A stretch of DNA of 64,000 bases from NCBI RefSeq assembly GCF_050947875.1, contig NC_134572.1:152727105-152791104 (forward strand), read 5' to 3'. The position numbers and the translations under genes were made by a program. Positions 20,967 to 34,600 of this stretch are shown piece after piece. Positions within the stretch are counted from its first letter, which is position 1. Every line of letters starts with the position of its first letter. Origin of the DNA: Dermacentor variabilis (lineage: Eukaryota; Arthropoda; Arachnida; Ixodida; Ixodidae). The notes beneath the pieces are model-generated. The model had not been told where the DNA came from and did not search any database. It saw only the letters and a program-made list of their open reading frames with translations.

Positions 20967-22561
20967 TGCACCACATAGCACTGCCATGTATGAGTGTGAG
21001 CGTGCCCTATCATGCACAAAGCAAATGCTGCACATACATCTACAGTTGCAGTTGCATGGACTACAGTTGCATGCAGCTGCAGTCTGCTATGTAGCGTAGA
21101 CACCGTGGCCGCCACTGGGTGCCGCAACAAGCCCGCTGACTGTGCGCACTGCAGCTCGTTGAGGGCAATCGCGTTTGGCTGAAGCCCCTCAATACGTTTG
21201 GCGCGTCGCAGGCGCCAAAATCGGAAATAGTAGTGGCGTCTATGTGCACATCTAAAATTAAATTTGAACTGCGCGGCACGGTGACATTCAGTAGGCAGAG
21301 CGTTGCAGGCACGCCCCGCTCCACCGAGCCTTCGCAGTGCAAGGCATTGAAGGAGCAGCTGAAGCACCACGTAGGGGACATTTCATTGCCAATGACTCCG
21401 CTTCTGCCGAACCTTTTGAAGTGCTTTTTGCAGCAAAGTATTTGTGAAGTAATCTATTTTAATTTGAAATGCATTTCTCGACTTCGATAAACTGTGGTTT
21501 AATTCCTTATGCTCTGTTCTATTTCTTTCTTATCATCAACGGTTAACGACAAGCTAACCCTAGTGATAGGATCCGTCGAGAGAAGCACCACACTGACCAC
21601 CGAGTGGGCGCAAAAAAGAAAACGAAAAAATTATGTGCACACAAGCACATTGTGATAATGTGACATTGTTACATGCATGTGACACACCATGACGCAACAT
21701 TAATAGGACAATGGGTACACACATTGTGACACTGAGGCATATTTTGCACATATCACACCAACAAATTTTTACATACAGCCTTCTTAGCAGCAAAGGTGTC
21801 ACTTCACCTGCAGTTCTATGCTTTACATAAGGACCTATGCACATCAACTTTCACAGCATTTGCATAGGTTAGTGCAAAGCTATGGATTTTTATACAACAC
21901 AAAAAAGGCACAACAAAGTGAATGACATCATGCAGTACTTTATTTAGATCACGATGTGTTCAATCTACTGTGCAATATTCAAATGTGTATAACAGCAAAC
22001 CACTGCGAACCCAGCTCACAGTTTGAAATATGCACACTTGGCATTAGGATGACACAGAAGCATAACCAGTATTTAAAAAATATATATTAGAGCAAAATAA
22101 TAGGTTGTGATGTTGCAAAAATCGGCTTACACAAATGTCAATGTTTTGGTTCGAAGCGAATTTGAACAGTAATATTGTTAAATTTTGAAGTCAGTAGTTC
22201 GAATATCTGCGGGACTTGCATAAACCTTTGATTTAACATCCAAGAGTGGAGAGATCCCTAGGAAAAAGACGCGGAAGGACTTTACTTGCCATGTTGTGAA
22301 GAGTTTCACCTTCGGAAACGGTTTTTATGCATTGTGCCACTATTCTACATATGCTGAGCTATACAATTAGCCAGCCTGTATTTATGCAAGTAACATGGTG
22401 TTCAATGACAGGCTTGTTAGCATGCTGCAAATGTACATTCTATTTGCCTAATTAATTTGACTGAATGGACATACATCCATTTGCTGTGGCCATATGTATG
22501 GCTCCCGGAAGGTTGAGATGTCACCTCGCCGACAAAAACAAGTCAATCGAATTCCAGGGTT
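20967..22561. other. Unassigned spacer
   Basis: A 199-residue frame at 20771-21370 (minus) overlaps the Ruka copy and has no protein motif; I regard it as chance. Nothing else is recognised. Confidence 0.3.
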
Positions 22562-22783
22562 GTAAATGCGAAAACCACGATTTGATTATGAGGCACGCCA
22601 TAGTAGGAGACTTGGATTAATTTTGACTACTATGGGGTCCTTAACGTGCCCCCAATGCATGGGACAATAGGCATCTTTGCACTTCGCCACCATCGAAATG
22701 TGGCTGCGGCAGCCGGGATTTGATCTCGCGACCTCTTGCTTAGCAGTGCGATGCCATAGCTGCCAAGTCACCGCAGAGGGTGG
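22562..22783 (-). mobile_element. Ruka-type SINE, copy 4 (diverged)
   Basis: Reverse complement shows a weakened tRNA head (GGTGACTTGGCAGCTATGGC), GGTCGCGAGATCAAATCCCGG as box B, and the GATGGTGGCGAAGTGC body start. Truncated tail. Confidence 0.7.
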
Positions 22784-23396
22784 CAAAAGCAAGTGTATGG
22801 AGGTCAACCTGAATGGTGCCAACTTTCATCACGACCGCCATTTTTCCACCATTGTGAACGTGGATCAGGTCCGAAACTTTGGTCGCCGTTAATAAAGAAG
22901 GGGCCGGGATGCAAGAATGAAGAAACTAACTAGATGCAGAGATGTCCTAATAATCAGGCAAGTTCGAAAAATCGGTTGGCGACTATACACAAATTCTATG
23001 TCTGTGGCTTGTCTTGGCTTTGAGCTGCATCAATGGCAATGCGATTTAAACACAGGATACGCTTATCACACCTGTTTTGTAATTTATGATCGTTGGTTCA
23101 GGATACATAGAAAATTATGAATGCTGAAGTTCGAATGGAAGTGAATACTGAATAGCACAGTATTTATGTGCTGAATATTCGAAGATACAGTATATTTGCC
23201 CAAGCCTACATGAAACACAGGAAGAGCACGGTGATAAATGAAACACGAAGTGAGCAGCTCGTAAAAAAAAATGAAAGATACGCACAATGCTTCTACATCA
23301 TTTCAAATTTAGTTCCGCTAACCGCTAGATATAAATAGAAAACCTTGCAAGCATTACAGTATAAACCAGAAGACGCATAATGGGCACGCTTCATTG
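22784..23396. other. 3' flank of TBCD
   Basis: No gene. A short GAATATTCGAAG repeat phrase is at 23175-23186. The 3' UTR of TBCD must begin at 23396 on the minus strand; I did not find a canonical AATAAA in the first 150 bases. Confidence 0.35.
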
Positions 23397-23703
23397 CTAG
23401 CTCTCGCTTTTCAGTCCGAACAGATTCCTGAGCCTTTCTACAGGCGTGTCAATATCGCCCTCATTCCAGTCTGTATCGGACAGGAGTACGCACGCCTCTT
23501 CCAACTTTTCTTCATCTTCCAATACCATGTATAGCAAGAGAGATTCGCACAGCCGGAGTGCAGTTGCCTTGCGCACTTTGCTCCAACGATGCTGCAAAAG
23601 CCTGAAGAGCTTAACGAGAACTTTCTTCCTCACATCTCCTTCAAACTGCAGCCAGGTGGCAAGCAAGCTTGAGATGGCTTCGAGTTTCTGGAAAGACTTC
23701 GAC
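23397..23703 (-). CDS. TBCD: TBCD last exon
   Basis: The acceptor on minus is TTTTTCCTTTAG before 23703; the first base completes an Arg codon split with the previous exon. It encodes SKSFQKLEAISSLLATWLQF through VRKKVLVKLFRLLQHRWSKV and VLLSDTDWNEGD to LFGLKSES, then TAG at 23399-23397. It corresponds to the extreme C-terminal helical repeats of TBCD, including the conserved 'VRK.TA...E.LL.Y' and 'LSDT.W' segments. Confidence 0.92.
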
Positions 23704-26700
23704 CTAAAGGAAAAAAAAAAAGACATATAGCATATTTACCCACCTTGTGAACGCCAATAATGCCGATGTCTATGAATTCACATGCTTCTGTGCACAACGT
23801 ACTATATACAGTCGAACCCAGCTATATCGAACCTGTTTACATCAAATTATTCTGTATATTGAACAATCTCCGAACACGGTATAGTTACAATGAGTATATA
23901 TAGGAAAAATTATGTTTACATCGAACAAAAATAGCAGCAACTCCCGATATAGCGAACAAGCATCACAAAAGTGCCCCCAGAAGTTGGCTTTGCCTTGTGG
24001 CAGTGGGAGAACCCTGTGGCATGGCTCCATCCAGCCACTCTCCCTACCGCGATCGCGCTGGAGCTGTCGAGACACCCTTGCAAAAAATGATCCTGGTCCG
24101 CCCGCAGCGCTTGCTCAGACTGCAGGCGGGCCAGGATCAGGGCTGTTGCATCCTTGTCGTGCAAAGATGGCGCAAGTGCGGGTTGTCTCGCTGCTTTTCT
24201 GGTTCATTGTTTTTGTGCCTTGTGGGCCTTCGCCCACAGTGTTGGCGTGATGAAGCGGCAGAATTTGATTTTTGCCGTGAAGCTTGAAATCATAAATTGG
24301 GTAGAACGCGATGAGAAGTCGGATGAGCCCGCAGCGTGCAAGATTACGAGAAGCACTCTTAGCATGATGTTGAATAAGGGGGAGATTAGGGTTAAAGCGG
24401 ACAAACTCGCGTCCCGGTGCCCAGAACGCCTGACACGTATGCACAGCCGTGTACAAGTGGTTAATCCGAAATTGCTTCAGACGTGCCGGCTTCCACATGC
24501 CTGGTGATAACTTCTGACGAGTGTGACGAAACCGTTGCCGGTGTTGCCAAAGTTTGGAGCGAGCTGTCAGAATTTCCGGAAGCTGTTGATGAGTTTGTAA
24601 GTGCAAATGATGGTGTCGCGACCACAGGAGAGCCTGAAAACGAAGACTAGATTGCCGACATTGTACCGGCACAAGTGAAAGTGGGCACAATGAGGAAAGC
24701 AATGTTGGTCCTTTGCCCACATCGTCCGAAGTGATTGGTGCAGTCGCACTAGTCCGGTGCTTCTGCGCGAATGTGTAAGGTTACAGCCTCAGCCGCTCCG
24801 ACTCTTTAGACAATGTGGAGAAGTGCGCGTGTCGCAGGCAGCGAAATTGCCCAAGGAGAAAAAAATACAGGACTATTTCTTGTGAAACTAAGGCAGTTTC
24901 ATCAATGAAGTGGTTTTATCAATGGTATGTGCTTTTATGATGTCCGATTCTTTAGCAGGCTTATATCGAATTATGCCCTATATCGAACTGATAGGCTTTT
25001 TTTGCAAGTTCGATATAGCTGGGTTCGACTGTATCTGTTTGAATGATCTAAAGCACTGCACCTCACAAAATATGATCTATACAATAGAACTTCAATGTAA
25101 CAAACATGCATGTAAATAATTATCAAGTAAATCTAAAATGTGTAAATCTAAACTATGTAAATCTAAAATGTTTCTCACTGATATCAGCATATAATGAATA
25201 TATTGGTATAACGAAGATGCGAGTTTTTCATGACAAGGCTGAACTATATGATCACCTATAAGCCCACCGCAGAATGAATACCTCTCACAGAAACATCTGG
25301 TTAGCCATGCCAAGTCGTAACCTAGCCTAATTTATGTACTCTACGCACAACTGTGACAGGGAACTCCTAATGTGTGTTCAAACTGAAATGTTTGCAAATG
25401 TATAAGTTGGAACCTCACTCGCCGATGTTCCACTGTCTAGGGGCTTCATGTAGAGGAATTCCCTGATGAAGAAACAAATTTGATGGCTTCAAATACAAAT
25501 CTGGCATTCCAAATTCATACAGACGCAGGCGTACAAAGGCTTCTTAATCTCATGACCTTATCTAAACCTTTGTATTCACTCTGTTGCTCACATGAACTGC
25601 TCAGCTCCACAACCTCCCTTTAACTAGAATAGAATGAAACAGTATATGATCACCAGTCCAGGGGCAGTATTCTTGGGCGATCACATTCCATCAAAATGAG
25701 GCTGCTGCAGCAGAACACCATAGCCACAAAGCCAACATGGTGGATACCCTCCATGATGGTATGGGGAGGGTGAGGGAGTGGCCCACGATGGTGGCACGAT
25801 AACGGTGATGGCATGATGGCAATGACAACGGTGCACGCCATAAACGAACTGAGCAAACCCCGTTTCCAAGCTCTTGAAGGGCCTTTCACCAGGTCCCATT
25901 TCAAACCTTCATAACACACTAGGCTTCATAGAGTGCCATCCAGGGGGAATACTACCACAAGAATTTTTAAAGAGGGTTTACTATAGTAGCTGAGAGAAAA
26001 TGCTATAAAGCAATGTTGCGAGGAGGCAACCTACCATCCTCTTGCGAAGTCCCTCTCCAGGTCCCTCGATCAATACCCACAAGCGACAATCCTCTTCTGC
26101 CTTCTGCCACATTGAAGTTGAGCACAAAACTCCTCTTTTGACACAACTACCCCGAGACTCCCGCCTCTTTTCTCTCTGTGACATTTCTGTTGTTTATGAG
26201 ACTACCCAAGTTGTTCATGCTGCTGCTGGCTATTTTTGCACCATAGGCAGCATACGTGTGACACTGAGGCAGCCAGGGTGTGGTGTAAGCTCACTCACAG
26301 CTGGACCAGCTCCTTTGAAAGAGCACGCAGAGTTTTGTTTGAATATTTTACTGCTTTCACAGAGTATTTAGGTATCATACTTTAGAGACACGATTGCAAT
26401 GTGACCTATGCACTGTGACTGTATGTCTTCGGCAATGTCAAAACCTGGTAAGGAGAACCTAAATAGATGCCCAACAAAATGAAAATTACGAGATAGCATA
26501 CGGAATTTTTTTTTGTACAATTAAAATGTACAACCATTGCATTCTCTACCAGTACTAACACATGGCGCAGAAACTTGAAGGTTAACAATGAAGCTTGAGA
26601 AGTTAAAAATGCACAGATTAGATGCGCGCACAGGTAAACATGAACACATCTCGCTTGATGACTGCGGAAAGTTGCTATCAAAACGTTGGAGTGAAGAAGC

Positions 26701-29700
26701 ACGGTAACAGTAGTGAGCGAATTGAACTTTATGCTGTCTCTTGCTTCAGCGTGAGTTAAACGTCGAATGCACAGCGCATACAAAGCTACCGGCACTAGGT
26801 GCACTTTGTCCACATTGCAGATTGCTTTCAAGATACAGCGCCCGCACGGGTGCACCATTTTGTCTATATCGCAGATCGCTTTCAAGATATGGCGCCTGCG
26901 CGGCCGTGCCATAAGCAGCAGCTGCCAGAGTAGAACCGCCCTCCCTCCTTCCTCCCCCTTCCTCGTGCCTCACGCGTGAAGAAGACGGTGCGCTGCCGCC
27001 CCACCCCCCTCCTCTTTTGCGTGTGTGATATTGAGCCACGATCATCAGCTGACCCTCACAAGTCAGTTGTAAGCTCATGTAGACAAGGCAAAAGTCCATT
27101 TTATACGCCAGATTTTGACAAAAATTGCTGCTAATTTCATCCACTATAGCCGATAGTCCGTTGTAGCATGGTCTATTAAAAGCAAACTTCGTTGCATTAA
27201 TAAGATAGGTCGCGCAAACTAAGGTTGAAGTATGGTCTGTTATATCCGAAAGTCGGTTGTAGGTGGGTCCGTTGTATCGAGCGTAACAAGCATAGAGTGC
27301 ACTAGGGGTGTGCGAATTGTAATTTTTGAGACTTCCTTGATAGCAGATAGACCTGGTTTAGACCCGTGAGCTCAAGTTTAGCAGCACAACGCCATATCCA
27401 CTTAACAGCGAAGGTGTTAAGGGCTACTTTCCCACTATTGCGTTTGTGTGCAGAAAAAATCCCGAAGACAGTACAATGCCAGGCCGACCGCTGGCGGAGG
27501 TGACGCAGGCGTTAAGCACTCCCCATATGTTGGCCGATCTCGAAGATGGTACACTACCGGGCCGACCCGTGGTGGAGGTGCAGTTTGCCACTAAGGGGCC
27601 CACATACACAGCTTCACTGGTCATCCTTCTTCACAGAGTGGAAGGGCACTGAGTTTTGATGTTAACCATGGACTGGACAAAAAATTTCACACAGCTTACA
27701 GGCCAAAGATTAGCATATATAATCGCTACCTAAAACCGTGTTTGGTGCCCGAGTGCCGTCCGCAAGAAAAAGAACGTGCCAATTACTTCATGTTGTGTTA
27801 CGCGAGGAAGATGGAAACATGAATGGTATGTAGCACTGAAGCTTTTTTTTTTTCTTTTTCTATCAGAGTAAATCGTAAATCTGAGTAAAGGGTGCAGGAT
27901 GGGGCCGATATGTTTTATTTGTTTGAAGCGGCAAGCAGGACGTTTACATAAGTTTTTTCCATCTGCATTTTCAAGACCTACTGATGAAAAACTATATGCG
28001 CGAAAATACACACGAGGGATACATACTGCTTGAAGAACAAGAAAAATATTTGTTCTCCAAAGGGAACCGTACAATAACATAGTAGAATGAAAGCCGACTC
28101 TGCAGCCACAATGCAAGTGCAGTCACCGAACGGCATTAAAAATCAGTAAAATGAAATAAAGAAGATAACGAAATGCATCTATTCCTAAGCCATAAATACA
28201 TGTCATATCCAATTACAAACACCATTTGGGCAGTCTGATCGCAAACAGTAGCGTGCGAAGCAGTACGAACGACCCCGCCGAGCAGAATCACCAGCAGTTT
28301 CCAACGGTGCGACCTTGATGCGGCCCAATCCAGTTCATTCGCAGTGCCACCAAAGTATTTTTCGTCATCACAAACCTCACCGCAAAGCATGCACCGTCCC
28401 ATCCGCTCATCCCACTCAACTGTATTCTAGTACACTCTAGCGCAGGTGGGTGAAGATGATGTGCTGCTCATATTATGAAAGTGCATTTAAAAGAGAAGCT
28501 ATTTTACGTGTGGAGCTAGCAGCAACAGATCCGTGTAACGTGTTTTTGGTGCTGTAAAGACTCGTGTGCATTGCAGGATGAACTGACAGGGTGGTTAGTC
28601 GAGGCACCATGCCATTCGCAATCACATGGAGGACACATTGTGGTCCATAGACACCAATAAACAGCTGTCTAAGAATGACTGTGACGACAGCAAGTGTGGA
28701 TAAATTTACATTCCATGTGGGTAGGTTTTGCAAGTTCCATCTGTCTAGGACAGCAAAAATGGGAGGCAGGCTATTTTCCCCCTGTTATAAGCTGACCGCA
28801 TGTTAAAGATTCATAAAAAATGGTACTCGCAGATTTTAATGTGTTAAATATTATCAAGGCAAAATCAAACGTCAATGGGCAATAAAAAGAAGGGGTGGGG
28901 GGTGAACACCTTCTGTGCTTTATAACTTGAAACCACTGCGACTGACTGTGGCATAACTGATAACTAAATGCACTTGTCATACCCCAAAGTATTTCCTGCA
29001 TAGTGCTACATGAGTGGAACACCAAAGCATTTGATCGTTTGACTACAGGAATGGATACCTTGAAGCTGGAATTCTAACCAAGTGGATACTCCTTGATCAC
29101 TAGCTGGGAGCATTTTCAGGATGGCAACACGAGCACAGAGAATATTCATTTCATAAGTTAATTAGTAAAATTTAAAGTGATCAACAACGGTGGTCAACAG
29201 CAAGATTTAGTTTAGTTACTCTAGAGCCTGTCAGCAGTCATCCCAGGGTCCTGAATTTTCATTACCAGCCCAAATTTTTGGCGGCAAAAATTACAGCTTA
29301 GTCTTGAATACCTCACATTTATTAATTCGGGAGAGTCTTCACTGAAACATTGTCTGAACGCCTAGGAAAAAAAAAATGCTCTTATGATTCCACAAGGTTT
29401 CATAACCAGTACAGTGGAGCCCAAATGTAACAAACCTGGATAAAGCTAATTGATCTCTACGTCAAAAATGCGAAACTTAGTAAAGATTGGTACTCATGTA
29501 AAATAGCTCTCTCATAACAAACAAGCCACTTGGTATATCGAACTAGGTGCATCCACTCCAAGCGCCATCATGCTCTTGAGTGTGAGGAGCTGCCTTGCCC
29601 GACTAATGGGACACACTTTCTATGGCAGACATGCTGCACGGATACTGCGCAGATATTGAGGGCACTGAACAGGAGCAGGTCGACACCATCTCAAGCATCG

Positions 29701-31565
29701 AGTACTGTTTTCTTAGTGGCGATCAAAAATGGTTCAAGGCACGGGCAAAATTACAGCATAAGCACATAGTTGTTTCCAATAAATGGATTCCTTGCTTGCT
29801 TCTTATCTCCACTGCAGATAAAAAATCCATCTGTAGCAAACACCAGTGAAGTTCATTCAAGTTCATTACAGATGAGCTTGGGTATATAGGACTACCTGAA
29901 ACTGTATCCAACTCGCTTTAGAACATAAGCCTGTTCATTACAAACCTGTATGTTTTAAGCCAAGCATCCTGCTGAACCACTTCGACAAATTCGGGGGGAA
30001 CCCCGGCGAAGGCACCAGAAACTGCAAGGTGGTCCAGGGCTTTGAGGTACTTGGACAGAGCCCTGTTCACGAATGCTTCGTCACTGAGGAGTCTGGCCAA
30101 GAATCCATACACAGACTCTTCAAGGGTGCGGTCTTGTTTGGCCGTGCTGAGGAACGACAGCAGCGCTTTCTTGCCAGTGATGAACTAAAAAAAAAAAAAG
30201 AAAAGCATGAAGGTCAATGGGGTTTCACGCTCAAAATTTCCAGAGTTGCAATCCTAGTACAGTGGCAACAGAAAAATTCTGCAGAACCCATTCCACGACG
30301 ACCACGGACTGCAATGCGTTTAGCACTGGATCAATATAGCGACACAACCTTGCCACTATCCAAACGAGTTATGTATGAGGCATACGCTGTAGCGGGACTT
30401 CTCTTTTGCACTTCCCTAACACCACTCGGCACCATCTAGTGCTGCTGCCGTGAAGCCTGCATGTGGCCTCCGACATTCATGGTGTGCTGGTGTGTGAGAA
30501 TGCTGAGAAACGCATCATGGGGCAACCGGCTCCTCTCTCTGGCACTTCTTCCTGGACACACTGCACCATCTAGTGGCACGGTCGAGAAGTCCACGAGTAG
30601 CCTTTGAATCCACAAGCATGGGGTGCCAGTGCCTGCGAATGCTGAGGATGGTTCCCTCACTGGCCGCACACCCTTAGTGACCAAAGTTAGCGAGAGGTTC
30701 GCTGAAGAGTGGCACGTAGCAATTGCATTCACGGCACAGCTCGCCAAGTGTTGGCGAGAATGGTCTTCGTTGAAAAGCGGCAAATACCCAGTGCATTCGT
30801 GACTGGGAAACTGGGAAAATGCACGATCTGAAGTAACTGAAAAAATTCGACAGGCTCAACTATTACTGAAATCTATGTAATGCGAAGACTCCGACACGCG
30901 TTGCGTTGGTGGCGCTCCAGGGACCCAAGGCACATTTTGTTGTTTTGCTATTGCGTGGTGTTTTAAGAAGGCGACAGGAAACTAAAATGAGCCGAGCTGG
31001 TGGGCAACGCCGGATGCCGCCGAAGCGAAACATGATGCCCACATCGCGCCGACTGCAGCAGGGAACGGCAGCGCATTTGGATTATCGCCTACTAAAAGCA
31101 TGTAGTAGGCTGCCAATGGCACCATGCGCTGTAAAACGGAATAGGTGAAGATGCTTATCGCAATAGGTTTGGTGGCAATAGCTGTGAATGTGGCGTGCGA
31201 TGAACCAGGCGGAGATTTGCTGGTACCGGAATATAAGAAACCGTGCGCGCCTTCATTTTCACGCGAGACAGGCAGGCGAGCATTGTGGTGAAGCTGCTGC
31301 GGCAGGCAGCACTATACTGTTCTCAATCGTATGCACATTGTGCATTTTTTTTTCTTTACGTGGGATCTAGCTGCTGGAAAATGTATCATATGATCGCAGT
31401 TTGACGACGTACTGAACGTTGGCACCAAAAAATTGGTTTTCCGGGAACGCATGAACCGGTAAAAATCGAGTGTGGGTCATTTTTCGTGTTCTAGAGTGCC
31501 AACGTTGCCGTCGGGAAAACATACGTGACGGGAACGTATCAGCGAGGTTCTACTGTATGTATATA

Positions 31566-31618
<53 letters not shown>

Positions 31619-34600
31619 AAATCTCAATAAATGGAAATCGTCTAAATGGAATTGCCACTTAAATGGAACAACTGCCTCTAAGTTGGTTGGTTTTGTACTT
31701 GGATAATGTAAAAAAAAAAAAAAACTTCTGGTAATTGGAACGAAGATTTCCACATCACCATGTAAACGGAACTGAAAATGGAACGAAAGCTGTTTTAAAT
31801 AAGTTGCATACGTCAACTTCTTCTACAACCCCTGGCCATGGGCATCAGTTTTTTTTTGGTTCCAGCTATGCTCCATTCCCGTTGTTCTCTTTTTCTAGCC
31901 TCGTCAGTAGCGCAGCCCTTGTCTTAGTGGTCCAGTTTTCATCGTCATAACTTCGCTGTGGCCAGTGCAAGTCTGCGAAGTTACAAGTCCCCATCTTCAC
32001 AAGCTTCGTTCGTGTCGTGGTGGCCCTATTCTGTGCTTCATTGCCACGTCAGCGTTTTCTCACTTTGGTGGCTGGTGAAAGTCGGCGAAGTTACAAGGAC
32101 TGGCCTCTACTGTTTCCAGGTGGCACAGAAGTGTGCACACCATGCACTTACTTTAGAAAAGAAAGTGAATATTATTGTTGGCTTCGAAAGCGGCTGTTAC
32201 ACGAAGTCGGCACTTGTGACGTGTGGGGATGCGCAATTCTCACGTGTCCCCTGATATGTTGTTTTCCCGCATAGCTCCCGTCTCCTGTAATCCGGCTTCG
32301 CCGCATAGCTTGGTGCCCGCGGCAGTCGTGGTTGAAGCGCATTGCGAGAGGTGGCACAAGTGTGGCTCTGCTAATGCCACCTAACAGTGGGATTACTTGG
32401 GCGCAGAAAGGAGAAGGCTCTTGCTCTTTGGCTCGGGGTTGGCAAGCGGTGCGGATATTCCCCGCGTGCGCCGATCCATGCTTCTGCGAGACCGTCTCGC
32501 GAGGCCTCATTCGAACGTTCCACCGTTTGCGTGACCGTACGTGCGAACCACCAGGCGTTGGTGTCCAGCATGGGGCGAACATATTCGTTCATTATCCGGT
32601 CATGGTGAGTCGGACTTCCGCGATTTGTCGCGCGCCCATCAGCATGTTTTGTGTATAGCAACTCGGCTAGCAGGCATTAGTCTATGAAAGGTGCAATAAA
32701 TGCCCTTGTGATTGCCTGCACTACTGTGTTCTCGTTCCTTTGTCCCAAGAGCACGGGTGAGAATCCCAAAGACGAAACACGGGGTTCCGAAAAGCAGCTT
32801 AACAATGATTCTGCATGACAAAGAGAAGTTACGGGATACCTTCGAAAGTTCGCAATTTGGGCCTTGAAGGAGAAGGGCGACCATGAGGAGCTGGAAAAGT
32901 GCCTGGTGTTGTGGTTGAGGACAGCCCGGAGCCAAAACATCCCCGCCAATGGACGTTTAATCTGTGCCAAGGCAGAAGAATTTGTTCTTCAGCTGGGAAT
33001 ACATACAAGACTTCTTGTGCAGCAAGGGCAGGTTGACGAGGTTCAAACAGAGAAATAGCCTCGTTTTCCGTGCCATTTCAGGGGAAGCTGCAGCCGCTGA
33101 TGCCACTGCATGCCACGACTGGTGGGCAAAACGGCTTCTGGAGATCCTAAGTCACTTCAAGGCCGATGATATCTACAATGTGGATGAAACGGCAAATCTT
33201 TTTAAGCTCCTGCCACTGAGGTGTTTCACTTTTAGAGGTGAGCGATGCACAGGTGGCAAACTTGGCAATGAGAGGGAAACTGTTCTCCTAGGTGCCAACA
33301 TGTCGGGCGGCGACAAGCTGAAGTTGCCAGTGATCGGAAAGTCAAAAGATCCCACTGTTTTAAGGGAATAGCAACCTCGCCTTTAGCCTATGAGTCGAAC
33401 ACAAAAGCGTGGATGACGCAGGCTCTCTTTAATAAGTGGCTTCACATCAAGGATGCAAGCTTTTTGCGGCAGAAAAGGAAAATCCTTTTCCTTGTTGAGA
33501 ACAGCCCTGGACATGCAACTGTAATGGGACTGAAGTCGATTCAGTTAGAGTTCCTACCTGCTAATACCACAACCCTGTTACAGCCCATGGATCAATGAGT
33601 TATCCAAGCCTTCAAAGCTAGCTTCTGCAAGAGTCTCCTGCAGAGGATGCTGGCATGCATGAGCCAGGAGAAAGAATGCAAGGTAGACATTCTTGATGCT
33701 ATTCACCTCATTACTGATGCCTGGAGGCAACTGACGGTAAGAACCATAGCAAATTTCTTCAGGCACGCAGGATTTTCCTCAATGGCCAGACTTCTGACAT
33801 GGGGGATTTGCCCGAGTATGATAGTGAAGAAGATGCCACTGAGAAGCAGGACCTGTTAGAGCAGTGTGCATCGAGGGAAATTCCACTGGACTTTGACGAG
33901 CATGTGCACATATGCAGTGATGTTGCAACCTGCCTTGAAGACACAGTGGAAAGCATTACTGCAAAGGTATGCAATGAAGAAGAAGAGGACGAGACAGAAG
34001 AGGCATGTCAAGAGGTAGCTACCACAGAAGCAGCTACCACATTTAAGGAGCAGAAATAGAGATGCAGGCTCTCAATAATTTTTCTTTTTCTGAAAGAACC
34101 GCGATATGAAATGTTCTTGCAAAGCTTGTGTTCCATGGTTAAAGCAATCTTGAAAATGCATTTGCAAGGGCTCAAGCAAGCGATAATTGATACATTTTTA
34201 ATGCACAGTGACAAGTACATGCATACATGCTGTGCCAAAGCCTTTTGTAATTTCCTATGTTTTGTTCAAAAGCTATCAGCTGTATTCAGCTTCTAGTGCT
34301 TTGAGTTCACTAAAATGCTATTAAGAGGGCATATGTGCAAAATGCAGTACCTTTGCACATATTTTTCAGTAAACAGAACTCCTGTTAAATGGAACTGATT
34401 TCTTCAGTCCCTTGAAGTTCTTTGTACAGAGAGTCTACTGCATATATATATATTTCACTTATCTACGAAAATAAAATTATAGTTGCAAGTCAGGGCTCTT
34501 TCACTAGCTGCCTGTCCCTTATTTTTTTCATGTGTTGTGCTCTGAACACGATCAAAGTGAATGGCTAGAACAGCACAACTTACAAAGTTCTCAGACATGC

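Noticed and set aside
20771..21370. A 199-residue open frame on minus
   Set aside because: Its C-terminal third is the Ruka SINE read through; the rest has no motif or splice context.
24115..24720. A 201-residue open frame on minus
   Set aside because: It is antisense to the Tigger transposase remnant, which explains the open frame.
30029..30439. A 136-residue plus-strand frame
   Set aside because: It is antisense to a TBCD exon and its intron; no motif.
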